From Thiopseudomonas sp. (lineage in GTDB: Bacteria; Pseudomonadota; Gammaproteobacteria; Pseudomonadales; Pseudomonadaceae), in NCBI GenBank assembly GCA_023228985.1, contig JALOAC010000004.1:62001-126000 (forward strand): a DNA stretch of 64,000 bases, given 5' to 3'. The notes beneath the pieces were generated by a model, which was not told the DNA's origin, searched no databases, and saw only the letters and a list, made by a program, of their open reading frames with translations. Positions 48,955 through 59,570 of this stretch are shown piece after piece. Both the position numbers and the translations under genes were made by a program. Numbering within the stretch: the stretch's first letter is position 1; each line of letters opens with the position of its first letter.

Positions 48955-50175
48955 CTAGCTTGTGTAAAAGCTGGCTAGAGGTAACGCTACTAATTGCTTA
49001 TCAAAATGCACGGTTTGCTCGCCTGTATAAAGTAAAATACCCCGCTTAAATTGCTGTGGCGTGGTTTCACGCAAATGACGCAAGCCGTTAAAATCTTTTT
49101 TGCTGATTGTGGCAGCAGCTTTTACTTCTATGCCCACCAATTCTTTACGACGGTTTTCCAGTACAAAATCAACTTCCATACCTGTAGTGGTTCGGTAATG
49201 CATGAGCTGGGTACGCTGCTCTGCCCACGTTTGATGCTTAGCTAGCTCGGCATGAACAAAACTCTCTACCAAGTCGCCGGGCAAACCATGGCTATTTTGA
49301 ATAGCAGAATGAGTTACGCCTTGTAGGTGTGCTGTCATGCCATAATCGGATAAAAAAAGCTTAGGCGATTTTTGTAAACGCTTACCCAAATTAGATGACC
49401 AAGCTGGCACTTGCCGAATAAGAAACAAGGTTTCTAGCAAGCTGAGGTAACGTCTTAATGTGGTTTGAGCAATGCCACTGGTACGCGAAAGCTCGGATAT
49501 ATTCAGCAAACTGCCATTACGTGCTGCCAATAATTGCATCAACTTGGGTAGTTCGCTTAAACCTTCAATATTTGCTAAATCTCGTACGTCACGTTGCAAA
49601 ATCGTCAACAAATAACTATCGAACCAAGCTTCGCGCCGACGCTCACTGTTACGTGTTAGAACTTCGGGAAAACCGCCTTTTAACAAACGCTCAATAAAAT
49701 CATCACGATCAAAGGAGTAGCTGTTAGCAAAATCACCGCTATACAGTCGTTCTATCAAATCAAATTCGTGATTATTAATTTCAGTTTGCGCTAAAGGCCA
49801 TAGCTCAATAATTTCCATACGTCCGGCTAAAGAGTCTGCCATCTCTGGTAGCAGCAATACATTTGCCGAACCCGATAATAAAAAACGGCCAGCAGTGCGA
49901 TTTTTATCTACTGCCGCTTTTATCGCCAAAAATAAGCCGGGAGCACGCTGTATTTCATCCAAGCACACCTTACCCGTTTGGCCAGCAATAAACCCGAAAG
50001 GATCAGTTAATGCCGCAGCTAACACTGCTGGATCATCCAATGTAAGGTAGTTTCGATTAGGTCTTAGCATTTGAGCTAAAGTGCTTTTGCCTGTTTGACG
50101 TGCACCGTTAATGAGTGTCACAGGGGAGTCTTCTAAGGCTTCTAAAGCAAAATTACGAATCGTTCTTGGCAGCAT
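48955..50175 (-). CDS. AAA ATPase with DUF4143 domain, 406 aa
   Basis: AAA_14 domain with Walker A NGARQTGKSTLAQML and Walker B VCLDEIQRAPG, then a winged-helix part (SELSRTSGIAQTTLRRYLSLLE) and a DUF4143 domain near the end. The latter has MEVDFVLENRRKELVGIEVK, a D...ExK pattern like the PD-(D/E)XK nuclease fold. Functions are poorly known; the family is scattered by horizontal transfer and has been discussed as toxin-like or defence-related. AAGGTG lies seven bases before ATG 50175. It stands alone, flanked by REPIN repeats and next to tRNA-Leu, and so looks like an accessory insertion. No partner gene is visible. Confidence 0.85.
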   Translation of the reverse strand: MLPRTIRNFALEALEDSPVTLINGARQTGKSTLAQMLRPNRNYLTLDDPAVLAAALTDPFGFIAGQTGKVCLDEIQRAPGLFLAIKAAVDKNRTAGRFLLSGSANVLLLPEMADSLAGRMEIIELWPLAQTEINNHEFDLIERLYSGDFANSYSFDRDDFIERLLKGGFPEVLTRNSERRREAWFDSYLLTILQRDVRDLANIEGLSELPKLMQLLAARNGSLLNISELSRTSGIAQTTLRRYLSLLETLFLIRQVPAWSSNLGKRLQKSPKLFLSDYGMTAHLQGVTHSAIQNSHGLPGDLVESFVHAELAKHQTWAEQRTQLMHYRTTTGMEVDFVLENRRKELVGIEVKAAATISKKDFNGLRHLRETTPQQFKRGILLYTGEQTVHFDKQLVALPLASFYTS

Positions 50176-50343
50176 GGCGTTACACCTTAATCAAAGATAA
50201 GTGCATTACACCAAAACAAATATGTAAAATCCACCACTAGGTGGACAATATACAGCTGATTGGTGGTGAATATTACACATTTATTTCAGGCTTGGTTTTT
50301 TCTTGGCGTAATTTTGGCGTAAAGCAGCGCGCATTGTTGGAAT

Positions 50344-50566
50344 GCAACTTTTGCGCGATGGTGATTTTCCGGCAACCTCTAAGTTGGTTTTATAGTCCGC
50401 TTCGCGCATAAGATGCGCTCCCACAGGATTTCGTGGTCTAACGTAGCTGTGTGTATGGGTTCTGCACTCGTAGGAGCGCAACTTTTGCGCGATGGTGATT
50501 TTCCGGCAACCTCTAAGTTGGTTTTATAGTCCGCTTCGCGCATAAGATGCGCTCCCACAGGATTTC
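50344..50566. repeat. REPIN-type repeat array with an 89-bp direct duplication
   Basis: The segment 50344-50432 recurs without change at 50478-50566 (offset 134). Each copy holds an inverted REP half-site (GCGCATAAGATGCGCTCCCA) and the end of a forward one (GCAACTTTTGCGCGATGG). The intervening 45 bases are the same spacer as in the repeat at 48749-48848. The array lies between the start of the ATPase gene and muxA. No gene is present in 50176-50686. Confidence 0.85.
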
Positions 50567-50686
50567 TTGATCTAACCTAAAGGCTTGGTCGGTAATCAAT
50601 CAGTAAATTCAAAGTAAAGCCGCTGCTAATTTTCTCTGAGCCTGCTATCTTTTACGCTCTGATAAAGTCTAGGGAAGTCCAATTCT

Positions 50687-51931
50687 GTGTCTAGTACGCA
50701 TTCTTCGGTAACAACTAAGAAAAAAATACTCTGGTCGGTGCTAACTCTGGTGGTTTTGGCGCTGGGTTATTGGGCGTGGCATGCGAGTCAGTCGCCGACA
50801 GGTAAAGCAGCAGGGCCGCGTATGGGACGTGGCTTTATGCAGGATGCCGTACCGGTCAGTGTGGCTAAGGTACGCCAGGATGTGTTTGTTGAGCAGATTA
50901 AAGCATTAGGCACGGTTACCGCTTGGCGTAAGGCTGAGGTGACCAGTCAGGTTAGTGGTATTTTAGAGCGTATTCATTTTGAGGAAGGCCAATCGGTACA
51001 GCAGGGTGACTTGCTTGCAGAGATAGATGCGCGTAGCTATAAGGCTGCTTTATTACAAGCCGAGGGGGCATTGCAGGAAACCCGTGCTCAGTTGACTAGC
51101 GCTCAGTTGGATTTAAAGCGCTATCAAGAGTTACGAGCGGATGACTCTATTGCTCAGCAAACAGTGGAGCATCAGCATGCCACTGTAAATCAGTTACAGG
51201 GCACATTAAAAGTTCGTGAGGCACAACGTGATGCTGCCAAACTTAACTTGGATTACAGCCGTATTACCGCGCCCATTAGCGGACGCTTAGGTTTGCGTGC
51301 GCTTGATATAGGTAATCATGTGGCAGCCGGCAATACGGTGCTGGTTACTTTGACGCAGCAACAGCCCATAGGTATAGGTTTTACCATCACTGAGCAAGCC
51401 ATTGGTTCCGTGCAGCAAGCCGTTAGCAAAGGGCAACCACTTAAAGTATTGGCGTGGAATCGTGATGAAACGGAGCTGCTAGCAGAGGGCGTTCTGGATA
51501 GTCTGGATAACCAAGTCGATGCGGCAACAGGCACGCTGCGCTTAAAGGCGCGTCTAGCTAACGAGGACAACCTTTTGTTTCCACAGCAATTTGTGAATGT
51601 AAGCTTACAGGTTGCGGAACATGAACAGGCATTAATGGTGCCTAATGATGCCTTGCAGTTTGGCAGTCAGGGACGTTTTGTTTGGCGCGTCTTGTCTGAC
51701 AATACTGCCCAGATGGTGCAGGTAAAAGTGACGCAGTCTGATGCGAATTATTCAGTGATTAGTGCGGATTTGAGTGCGGGCGACTCTGTGGTTATCGAGG
51801 GCGTGGACCGTTTGAAAAACGGCAGTAAAGTGGAGATTATCCGCGCTGATGGCAACAGCGAAGCGCCAGCCGTATCAGCTGATAAGCCTGAACAACAATC
51901 TGATTCAAACCGTCGTTCACAGCAGCGTTAA
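50687..51931 (+). CDS. muxA: RND efflux periplasmic adaptor MuxA (MdtA-like)
   Basis: 414 residues. An N-terminal anchor helix (about 12-30) is followed by lipoyl half-motifs ([42 protein letters not shown]) around an alpha hairpin, then beta-barrel and membrane-proximal domains. The tail is hydrophilic. It joins the RND pumps to the outer-membrane channel. GTG 50687 is the start, with AGGGA about 11 bases upstream. The operon order adaptor-pump-pump-channel is that of MuxABC-OpmB in P. aeruginosa. No regulator is adjacent. Confidence 0.9.
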   Translation: MSSTHSSVTTKKKILWSVLTLVVLALGYWAWHASQSPTGKAAGPRMGRGFMQDAVPVSVAKVRQDVFVEQIKALGTVTAWRKAEVTSQVSGILERIHFEEGQSVQQGDLLAEIDARSYKAALLQAEGALQETRAQLTSAQLDLKRYQELRADDSIAQQTVEHQHATVNQLQGTLKVREAQRDAAKLNLDYSRITAPISGRLGLRALDIGNHVAAGNTVLVTLTQQQPIGIGFTITEQAIGSVQQAVSKGQPLKVLAWNRDETELLAEGVLDSLDNQVDAATGTLRLKARLANEDNLLFPQQFVNVSLQVAEHEQALMVPNDALQFGSQGRFVWRVLSDNTAQMVQVKVTQSDANYSVISADLSAGDSVVIEGVDRLKNGSKVEIIRADGNSEAPAVSADKPEQQSDSNRRSQQR

Positions 51932-51933
51932 TA

Positions 51934-54900
51934 ATGAATTTCTCACGTATTTTTATCCTACGTCCGGTTGCGACCACGTTATTGATGGTGGCGGTTTTTT
52001 TGCTGGGCGTGCTGGCGTATGGGTTACTGCCGGTTTCAGCGTTGCCGCAGGTGGATTATCCAACGATTCGCGTGATGACGCTGTATCCCGGTGCGAGTCC
52101 ACAGGTGATGAACAGCTCGGTTACCGCACCGCTTGAGCGTCAATTTGGGCAGATGCCCGGACTAGAGCAAATGTCGTCTACCAGCTCAGGTGGCGCCTCG
52201 GTGATTAGCCTGCGTTTTAGCTTGGATATTTCCCTAGATGTGGCTGAACAGGAAGTACAGGCGGCGATTAATTCAGCCATGAACTTGCTGCCCAATGATT
52301 TGCCCGCACCGCCGGTGTATAACAAGGTGAATCCAGCAGACAGCCCGATTTTGACCCTCGCTATAACTTCAGCAAGTATGCCCTTACCGCAGGTCAATGA
52401 TCTGGTCGATACCCGTATGGCACAGAAAATCGCGCAAATCAACGGGGTAGGCTTGGTCAGTTTGGGTGGTGGTCAGCGCCCCGCGGTGCGTATTCGTGCT
52501 AATTCACAGGCTTTGGCCGCCGCAGACTTGAGCTTAGCGGATGTGCGTAACTTGATTGCTCGTGCTAACGTCAATCAGCCCAAGGGCAGTATTGATGGGC
52601 CGTCGCGCATTACTCAACTGGATGCTAATGATCAATTACGTAGCGCAGAAGATTACGCGCAACTAATTTTAAAATATCAAGACGGCCGTGCGCTGCGTTT
52701 AGCTGATGTGGCCAGTATTATTGAAGGCGCAGAAAACGAACGCTTAGCAGCATGGGCGGATTCACAGCAAGCTGTATTGCTCAATATCCAGCGCCAACCC
52801 GGAGCCAACGTGATTGAAGTGGTGGAGCGTATTGAAGCGTTGCTGCCCAGTATTATCGCAACCTTGCCGGCAGGTGTTGAGGTGCGGGTGCTCACCGACC
52901 GCACACAAACTATTCGTGCTGCCGTTAAAGACGTGCAATTTGAGTTGGTGCTTGCTGTCATTCTGGTGGTGTTGGTAACGCTGTTATTTCTCAAGAAGCT
53001 CAGCGCCACGTTGATACCTTCCATCGTGGTGCCTTTGTCGTTGATTGGCACCTTTGCCGTGATGCATTTGGCGGGATTTTCACTGAATAACCTGACGCTG
53101 ATGGCGTTAACCATCGCCACGGGCTTTGTGGTGGATGATGCTATCGTCATGCTGGAAAACATTGCTCGCCATATCGAACAAGGCGAAACGCCACTTAGTG
53201 CCGCCATTAAGGGTGCTAAACAAATTACCTTTACCCTGATTTCACTGACGTTTTCTTTGATTGCGGTACTGATTCCGCTGCTGTTTATGCAGGATGTAGT
53301 GGGGCGTTTGTTCCGCGAATTTGCGATTACTTTGGCCGTTGCGATCCTGATTTCTTTGGTTATTTCTTTAACCCTGACACCCATGATGTGCGCGCGCCTG
53401 TTAAAGCCTCAGGCTAAGCAGCAACAAGAAGATTGGCTAAGTCGTATCATTGCTGGCTATGCGCGTAGTTTGACTTGGGTTTTGGGGCATCAAACGCTGA
53501 CCTTGCTGGTGGCGGTGGCGACTTTTTTACTGACGGCGTTGTTGTGGATGTGGGTGCCGAAAGGGTTTTTCCCTGAGCAGGATACCGGAGTGATTCAGGG
53601 CGTTTCTGAAGCACCACAAACGATTTCTTTTGCTGCTATGGCAGAGCGCCAGCAGCGTCTGACGGATGTTTTGCTGCAGGACCCAGCGGTGCGCAGTGTG
53701 TCGGCACAGATTGGTGTGGACGGTGATAACCCTACGCTGAACACAGGGCGGGTGTTGATTAACCTTAAGCCTTTTGCCGAACGCGACGTCAGTGCAGGAC
53801 AGGTGATTGAACGTCTGCGTCCTGAGTTGGCACAGGTGTTGGGCATTGAACTGTTTCTGCAGCCCGTGCAGGACTTGAGCATTGAAGACCGGGTTAGCCG
53901 TACTCAATACCAGTTTAGTCTGGAATCTGCCGACCCGCAGTTGCTCGATCGCTGGGCTCCTGAGCTGATTGAATATTTGCAGCAGCAACCCAAGTTGCGA
54001 GATGTGGCGAGTGATCTGCAAGCTGCTGGTTTGCAATATTACCTGCATATTGACCGTGATTTAGCCGGACGTTTAGGGGTGAGTATCAGTGCCATCACGG
54101 ATGCGCTGTATGATGCTTTTGGTCAGCGGCAAATCTCAACCATTTTTACCCAAACCAGTCAGTACCGTGTGGTCTTAGAAGCGCTAGCAAATCCTGATGA
54201 TGCGCAAGCGCGTTTGCATAATGTGCATGTACGCAGCAATACAGGTGAATCTTTGCGTTTGGCTAATTTGGTGCGCATTGAAGAAAAGTCCGCACCGTTG
54301 CTGCTCAATCATATCGGTCAGTTTCCAGCCGTTTCAGTGTCGTTTAACCTCAGCCCTAGCGTGTCCTTGGGCGAAGCGGTGACGGTCATTGAACAAGCAC
54401 AGCTCGACTTGTCGATGCCAGAGGCGATTCAAAGCCATTTTCAAGGGGCTGCCGCGGCTTTCCGCTCCTCGCTATCGAGTACGCTCTGGTTGATTTTAGC
54501 GGCGGTAGTGACCATGTATTTGGTGCTCGGGGTGTTGTATGAAAGCTATATCCACCCGATTACCATTCTTTCGACACTGCCATCAGCGGCTATTGGTGCT
54601 TTGCTGGCGTTGTTATTGACGGGCAATGACCTGAGCATGATTGCCGTTATCGGCATTATCTTGCTGATTGGTATCGTCAAGAAAAACGCTATTATGATGA
54701 TTGATTTTGCCTTGGACGCAGAGCGTCATCAGGGCATGTCCGCCGAAGAGGCAATTTATCAAGCGGCGCTGCTCAGATTTAGACCTATTTTAATGACCAC
54801 CTTGGCGGCTTTGTTTGCGGCAGTGCCGTTAATGCTGGCAACAGGCTCAGGTGCAGAATTGCGCCAGCCACTGGGTTTGGTGATGGTGGGTGGTTTGTTG

Positions 54901-55002
54901 CTCAGTCAGTTGCTGACTCTGTACACCACGCCAGTGATTTACCTGTTTTTTGATCGCCTTAGCCCAGCCAATCGCCAGCTGCAGTTGCAGGAAGAGGCTT
55001 AG
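51934..55002 (+). CDS. muxB: RND multidrug transporter MuxB (MdtB-like)
   Basis: 1022 residues, twelve membrane helices with two large periplasmic loops. [19 protein letters not shown] and [20 protein letters not shown] at the N terminus, and the proton-relay Asp pair in [17 protein letters not shown], are typical. The MdtBC/MuxBC pair works as a heteromer. It begins two bases after muxA and ends two bases before muxC. Confidence 0.95.
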   Translation: MNFSRIFILRPVATTLLMVAVFLLGVLAYGLLPVSALPQVDYPTIRVMTLYPGASPQVMNSSVTAPLERQFGQMPGLEQMSSTSSGGASVISLRFSLDISLDVAEQEVQAAINSAMNLLPNDLPAPPVYNKVNPADSPILTLAITSASMPLPQVNDLVDTRMAQKIAQINGVGLVSLGGGQRPAVRIRANSQALAAADLSLADVRNLIARANVNQPKGSIDGPSRITQLDANDQLRSAEDYAQLILKYQDGRALRLADVASIIEGAENERLAAWADSQQAVLLNIQRQPGANVIEVVERIEALLPSIIATLPAGVEVRVLTDRTQTIRAAVKDVQFELVLAVILVVLVTLLFLKKLSATLIPSIVVPLSLIGTFAVMHLAGFSLNNLTLMALTIATGFVVDDAIVMLENIARHIEQGETPLSAAIKGAKQITFTLISLTFSLIAVLIPLLFMQDVVGRLFREFAITLAVAILISLVISLTLTPMMCARLLKPQAKQQQEDWLSRIIAGYARSLTWVLGHQTLTLLVAVATFLLTALLWMWVPKGFFPEQDTGVIQGVSEAPQTISFAAMAERQQRLTDVLLQDPAVRSVSAQIGVDGDNPTLNTGRVLINLKPFAERDVSAGQVIERLRPELAQVLGIELFLQPVQDLSIEDRVSRTQYQFSLESADPQLLDRWAPELIEYLQQQPKLRDVASDLQAAGLQYYLHIDRDLAGRLGVSISAITDALYDAFGQRQISTIFTQTSQYRVVLEALANPDDAQARLHNVHVRSNTGESLRLANLVRIEEKSAPLLLNHIGQFPAVSVSFNLSPSVSLGEAVTVIEQAQLDLSMPEAIQSHFQGAAAAFRSSLSSTLWLILAAVVTMYLVLGVLYESYIHPITILSTLPSAAIGALLALLLTGNDLSMIAVIGIILLIGIVKKNAIMMIDFALDAERHQGMSAEEAIYQAALLRFRPILMTTLAALFAAVPLMLATGSGAELRQPLGLVMVGGLLLSQLLTLYTTPVIYLFFDRLSPANRQLQLQEEA

Positions 55003-55004
55003 CT

Positions 55005-58000
55005 GTGAACCTTTCAGCGCCCTTTATTCACCGTCCCGTCGCTACGACGCTGCTGTGCATTGCTATTGTTTTGTTGGGGATTTTAGGTTTTCGTCTGCTG
55101 CCTGTTGCACCTTTGCCAGATATGGATTTTCCAGTCATTACTGTACAAGCCAGCTTGCCCGGCGCCAGTCCGCAGGTGATGGCCGCCACGGTGGCAACGC
55201 CTTTAGAGCGCTCGTTGGGCAGTATTTCCGGTATCAGTCAGATGACCAGTCGCAGCTTTCAGGGCAGTACGCGGATTATGGTGCAGTTTGATTTAGGTCG
55301 TGATATTAACGCTGCCGCGCGTGAGGTGCAGGCGGCTATTAATGCGGCTAGCGAATTATTGCCTAGCGGTATGCGCAGCATGCCGACCTACCGTAAGGTC
55401 AATCCGACTCAATCCCCCATTATGGTGTTGGCGCTCACCAGTGATGTGCTGGAGCGCGGCAAGCTGTATGACTTGGCCGAGTCCATCGTCGGGCAAAAAC
55501 TGTTGCAAATTCAGGGCGTGGGTGATGTGCAGATTGGCGGCAGCTCGTTGCCAGCCGTACGGGTCGAGCTAGAACCACGCCTGTTAGAGCATTACGGCAT
55601 TGCGCTCGATGAGGTTCGCCAAAGCATTGCCAGCGCCAACCAGCAACGCCCCAAAGGTCAGCTAGAGCAGGGTTTGCGCCATTGGCAGTTGCAAGCTAAT
55701 GACCAACTGTATAGTGCCGCTGAGTACGCACCGATGATTATTCGCTATCAGGATGGTGCAGCGTTACGTTTGGGCGATGTGGCGACCGTGACCGATGATG
55801 TGGAAAACCGTTACAACAGCGGTTTTTTTAATGATCAGGATGCCGTACTGCTGGTGATTAACCGTCAAGCCAGTGCCAATATTATTGCGACGATAGCCGC
55901 CATCAAAGATGAGTTGCCTAGCTTGCAAGCGGTGTTGCCCGAATCCGCACAGTTGCAGGTGGCTATGGACCGTTCCCCCGTAATCCGTGCCACGCTGTAT
56001 GAGGCTGAACGTTCATTGTTGATTGCGACCGCGCTGGTGATTTTGGTGGTGTTGCTGTTTTTAGGCCACTGGCGTGCGGCGATTATTCCTGCCTTTGCTG
56101 TACCAGTCTCGCTGATTGGCAGTTTCTCAGTGATGTACTTGCTTGGGTTTTCGCTTAATAACCTGTCACTGATGGCATTGATTATTGCCACCGGATTGGT
56201 GGTGGATGACGCCATTGTGGTGCTGGAAAATATTACTCGTCATATCCGACTGGGGAAAACACGCCTAGAGGCAGCGTTATTGGGTGCTAAAGAAGTGGGC
56301 TTTACCTTGCTGTCGATGAACCTGTCGTTAGTGGTGGTGTTTGTCTCGATTCTGTTTATGGGTGGTCTTATTGAGCGGCTGTTTCGAGAGTTTTCCATCA
56401 CCCTGACGGTGGCTATTTTAATTTCTTTATTAGTGTCTGTGACCCTGACGCCGATGATGTGCGCGCGCTGGCTCAAAGAGGAGTTGCCCGAGCGTGAACC
56501 TACTTGGTTGGAGCGCAAGGGTACAGCTATGTTGCAGGGGTATCAGCGCAGCTTAACCTGGACGCTGAGGTTTCAGCCCTTGATGCTGCTGGGTTTGCTG
56601 CTGACGATCGGTGCAAGTGTTTGGTTGTTTATGGATGTGCCCAAAACCTTTATGCCTCAGCAAGATACGGGACAGTTAAGAGGCATGATTCGTAGTGATG
56701 ATGGTTTGTCATACCACACCATGCGCCCAAAAATGGAAGCTTATCGGCAAGCCTTGCTAAAGGATGCTGATGTGCAAAGCGTGGCAGGTTTTATTAGCGG
56801 TGGCAGTAATGCGTTTTTGATTGTGCGCCTTAACGCTGTGAATGAGCGTGACGAAACAGCGCAAGAAGTGGTTGATCGCCTGCGTAACCAAATTCCAAAA
56901 ATACCCGGCTCACGGCTCTTTTTAATGCCTGAGCAAGATTTGTTTATTGGCGGGCGCGAAGGGGGCAATACGCAGCATGAATATGTGTTGCTCGCCAGCG
57001 ACTTGGATGATTTGCGCCATTGGCAGCCAAAGGTGCGTGATGCATTACGCGCTTTACCGGAGTTGACCGATATTGATACCCGCGAAGGTCGTGGCGCGCA
57101 GCAGTTGTCATTAGAGGTTGATCGCGTTCAAGCCGCACGACTGGGTGTGGACATGGCGATGGTCACAGCGTTACTCAATAATGCCTTTAGTCAGCGGCAA
57201 GTCTCAACGATTTATCAAACGCTGAACCAGTACAGCGTAGTGTTAGAGGTTGACCCGCGTTTTATCGGCTCACCCAAAGTGCTGGAGCAAATTCACGTGA
57301 TTGGCGCGCAAGGTGAGCGAATTCCGTTGTCTGCCTTCACCCGCTGGCAATCTAGCCTACAAAACGAAAGCGTGCAGCATGACGGGCAGTTTGCGGTGGA
57401 AAGCATCGGTTTTGCGCTGGCGCCGGGTGTTAGTTTGGATCAAGCCAGTGTTGCTATTGAGCGAGCCATGGCGCAAATCAGTCTGCCAACCGAAGTGCAG
57501 GGGCGTTTGGGCGGTACAGCGGGCTTTTTCCGCCAAAGTCAAAGCATGCAAGGGGGCATGTTGTTGGTGGCGATAGCCATTGTGTATTTGGTGTTGGGTG
57601 TGCTGTATGAAAGCTATGTGCACCCACTGACGATTTTATCGACCTTGCCGTCGGCTGGAGTAGGTGCTTTGCTGGCGATAAAACTGACGGGCGGCGAGTT
57701 CAGCCTGATATCCCTGTTAGGTTTATTTTTGCTGATTGGTATTGTAAAGAAAAATGCAATTTTGATGATTGATTTTGCTTTACACCTGCAGCGCGATCAG
57801 GGAATAAAACCTGAGCATGCCATTGTCAGCGCAGCCGTACAGCGCTTTCGCCCGATTATGATGACCACTATGGCCGCCATTCTAGGCGCGCTGCCTTTGC
57901 TGGTGGTGGGGGCTGAAGGCAGTGAAATGCGGCAGCCACTGGGTTTGGCGATTGTTGGCGGGCTGCTGTTAAGTCAATTATTAACGCTATACAGCACACC

Positions 58001-58085
58001 GGCGGTGTATTTGTTTTTTGACCGGCTTAGCCAGCGCTTTAGCCGCAAGCAAGCTAATGCAAAAGTGCAGGTAAGTACCGAGTAA
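55005..58085 (+). CDS. muxC: RND multidrug transporter MuxC (MdtC-like)
   Basis: 1026 residues, the second RND pump. The N terminus [39 protein letters not shown] and the relay GLVVDDAIVVLENITRH are intact. It starts at GTG 55005 with GAGG upstream, overlapping the muxB end closely. Similarity to MuxB across the whole length reflects an old duplication. In MdtBC one of the two subunits does proton transport and the other binds substrate, but I cannot assign roles here. Confidence 0.95.
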   Translation: MNLSAPFIHRPVATTLLCIAIVLLGILGFRLLPVAPLPDMDFPVITVQASLPGASPQVMAATVATPLERSLGSISGISQMTSRSFQGSTRIMVQFDLGRDINAAAREVQAAINAASELLPSGMRSMPTYRKVNPTQSPIMVLALTSDVLERGKLYDLAESIVGQKLLQIQGVGDVQIGGSSLPAVRVELEPRLLEHYGIALDEVRQSIASANQQRPKGQLEQGLRHWQLQANDQLYSAAEYAPMIIRYQDGAALRLGDVATVTDDVENRYNSGFFNDQDAVLLVINRQASANIIATIAAIKDELPSLQAVLPESAQLQVAMDRSPVIRATLYEAERSLLIATALVILVVLLFLGHWRAAIIPAFAVPVSLIGSFSVMYLLGFSLNNLSLMALIIATGLVVDDAIVVLENITRHIRLGKTRLEAALLGAKEVGFTLLSMNLSLVVVFVSILFMGGLIERLFREFSITLTVAILISLLVSVTLTPMMCARWLKEELPEREPTWLERKGTAMLQGYQRSLTWTLRFQPLMLLGLLLTIGASVWLFMDVPKTFMPQQDTGQLRGMIRSDDGLSYHTMRPKMEAYRQALLKDADVQSVAGFISGGSNAFLIVRLNAVNERDETAQEVVDRLRNQIPKIPGSRLFLMPEQDLFIGGREGGNTQHEYVLLASDLDDLRHWQPKVRDALRALPELTDIDTREGRGAQQLSLEVDRVQAARLGVDMAMVTALLNNAFSQRQVSTIYQTLNQYSVVLEVDPRFIGSPKVLEQIHVIGAQGERIPLSAFTRWQSSLQNESVQHDGQFAVESIGFALAPGVSLDQASVAIERAMAQISLPTEVQGRLGGTAGFFRQSQSMQGGMLLVAIAIVYLVLGVLYESYVHPLTILSTLPSAGVGALLAIKLTGGEFSLISLLGLFLLIGIVKKNAILMIDFALHLQRDQGIKPEHAIVSAAVQRFRPIMMTTMAAILGALPLLVVGAEGSEMRQPLGLAIVGGLLLSQLLTLYSTPAVYLFFDRLSQRFSRKQANAKVQVSTE

Positions 58086-58105
58086 CCGAGCTGGGATAAC
58101 AGGGT

Positions 58106-59569
58106 ATGCAGAGTTTAATGAAAGGATTAGGCATGTTAAAAGTAAGTCGGGTTTTTTTAATGGCTGGGGCGATGCTGTTTGTGTCGGGCTGTTTGCTGGG
58201 GCCAAACTATCAACGTCCTGAACAGCCATTACCTGAGCAATTCACCGAGATTGAAGGCTGGAAGCACGCTGAACCTGCTGAATTGGCGGACAAAGGTCAG
58301 TGGTGGCAGTTGTATCAGGACGAGCTATTAACAGACATGCTGCACACACTCGATGCCAGTAATCAAAATCTGGCGGCGGCTGAAGCTGCTTGGCGTGAAG
58401 CCCAAGCGGCGTTAGGCAGTACCCGCTCAGAGCTGTATCCGCAGCTTAGTGCGCAAGGTAGCAGCACGCGTTCAGCACAAGGACGTGACGAGATCACTAA
58501 AAGCAGCACGCGTTCAGCACAAGGACGTGACGAGATCACTAAAAACAAAAATGTGCAGCTTGGCCTTAGTTGGCAGCTCGATCTGTGGGGGCAGGTGCGT
58601 CGTCAAGTAGAAGCAGGGCAGGCGCGTGCCGATGCCAGTGCGGCTGATTGGGCAGCGCTTCGTTTGAGCTTGCAAGCTCAACTGGTGCAAAACTACATTC
58701 AACTACGCACGCTGGATGAGCAAATCCGCATTGTGCAGCGCAATCTTGACGCATACGCACGCGTACTGAAAATCACCGAAAACCGTTATCAAAGCGGCAT
58801 GGTGACTAAAGCGGATACCAGTCAAGCGCTGACGCAACTACGCAGTACCGAAGCGCAGTTGCTGGACTTGAACAGCCAGCGCCGGCGCTTGCAACACAGT
58901 ATCGCCCTGTTGTTAGGACAACCGGCTACGGGTTTTCAACTCAGCGCACAAGCAGGCTTGCCCGCTATGCCCGTACTGCCAGAGAATATTCCATCGAGTC
59001 TATTGGAGCGTCGCCCTGATATTGCTGCAGCCGAACGACGGGTGATGGCGGCCAATGCTGAAATCGGCGTGGCGAAAACCGCCTACTTCCCTAGCTTTTC
59101 ACTCAATGCCAGTGGTGGCTACCGCTCGGAACAATGGTCAGGACTACTGAATACACCGAATCGTTTTTGGTCGATTGGCCCGCAGTTTGATTTACGCCTG
59201 TTTGATGCAGGCGCGCGCCGCGCACGATCCCAGCAAGCCCTGGCTAGCTATGATCAACAGGTGGCCAAGTACCGGCAAACCACCTTAGAAGCCATTGTTG
59301 AAGTAGAGGATGCGCTGGTGCAGTTGTTAAGTCTGCAAGATGAATACCGCGTGCAAGCGCAAGCCAGTGCGGCAGCGCAAGAGGCGTTGCAGCTGATTGA
59401 AAACCAGTATCAAGCCGGTATGGTGGACTTTTTAGCGGTGAGCAGCGCACAAACCACAGCGTTGAATGCTGAGCGTACCTTGCTGGATTTACAAGCCCGT
59501 CAGCTAACCGCCAGTGTGCAGTTAATGAGCGCTTTGGGTGGCGGTTGGCATCAGGAAATTACTGAATAG
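58106..59569 (+). CDS. opmB: outer-membrane efflux channel OpmB (TolC/NodT family lipoprotein)
   Basis: 487 residues from ATG 58106; ATG 58133 is an alternative start. The signal peptide ends in a lipobox (FVSGC, Cys near residue 29). Two repeated outer-membrane factor domains follow, with GPNYQRP, SWQLDLWGQVRRQVEAGQA, RPDIAAAERRVMAANAEIGVAKTAYFP and FDLRLFDAGARRA. It forms the trimeric exit duct for MuxABC. A 42-bp exact tandem duplication lies in the first domain (separate entry). The stop is one base from the livF stop on the other strand. Confidence 0.92.
   Translation: MQSLMKGLGMLKVSRVFLMAGAMLFVSGCLLGPNYQRPEQPLPEQFTEIEGWKHAEPAELADKGQWWQLYQDELLTDMLHTLDASNQNLAAAEAAWREAQAALGSTRSELYPQLSAQGSSTRSAQGRDEITKSSTRSAQGRDEITKNKNVQLGLSWQLDLWGQVRRQVEAGQARADASAADWAALRLSLQAQLVQNYIQLRTLDEQIRIVQRNLDAYARVLKITENRYQSGMVTKADTSQALTQLRSTEAQLLDLNSQRRRLQHSIALLLGQPATGFQLSAQAGLPAMPVLPENIPSSLLERRPDIAAAERRVMAANAEIGVAKTAYFPSFSLNASGGYRSEQWSGLLNTPNRFWSIGPQFDLRLFDAGARRARSQQALASYDQQVAKYRQTTLEAIVEVEDALVQLLSLQDEYRVQAQASAAAQEALQLIENQYQAGMVDFLAVSSAQTTALNAERTLLDLQARQLTASVQLMSALGGGWHQEITE
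58460..58543 (+). repeat. 42-bp tandem duplication inside opmB
   Basis: The units 58460-58501 and 58502-58543 are identical. Each encodes SSTRSAQGRDEITK, so residues 119-132 recur as 133-146 with no frameshift. In the family this stretch corresponds to a barrel/loop region near the first extracellular turn. Confidence 0.95.
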
Positions 59570-59570
59570 A

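Noticed and set aside
48675..50686. CRISPR array from the repeats around the ATPase gene
   Set aside because: The repeats are inverted REP pairs with the same spacer each time, so there are no distinct spacers, and no cas genes.
52677..53384. 235-residue minus-strand frame inside muxB
   Set aside because: It is opposite the conserved RND membrane region, rich in Ser/Thr/Ile as expected for an antisense shadow.
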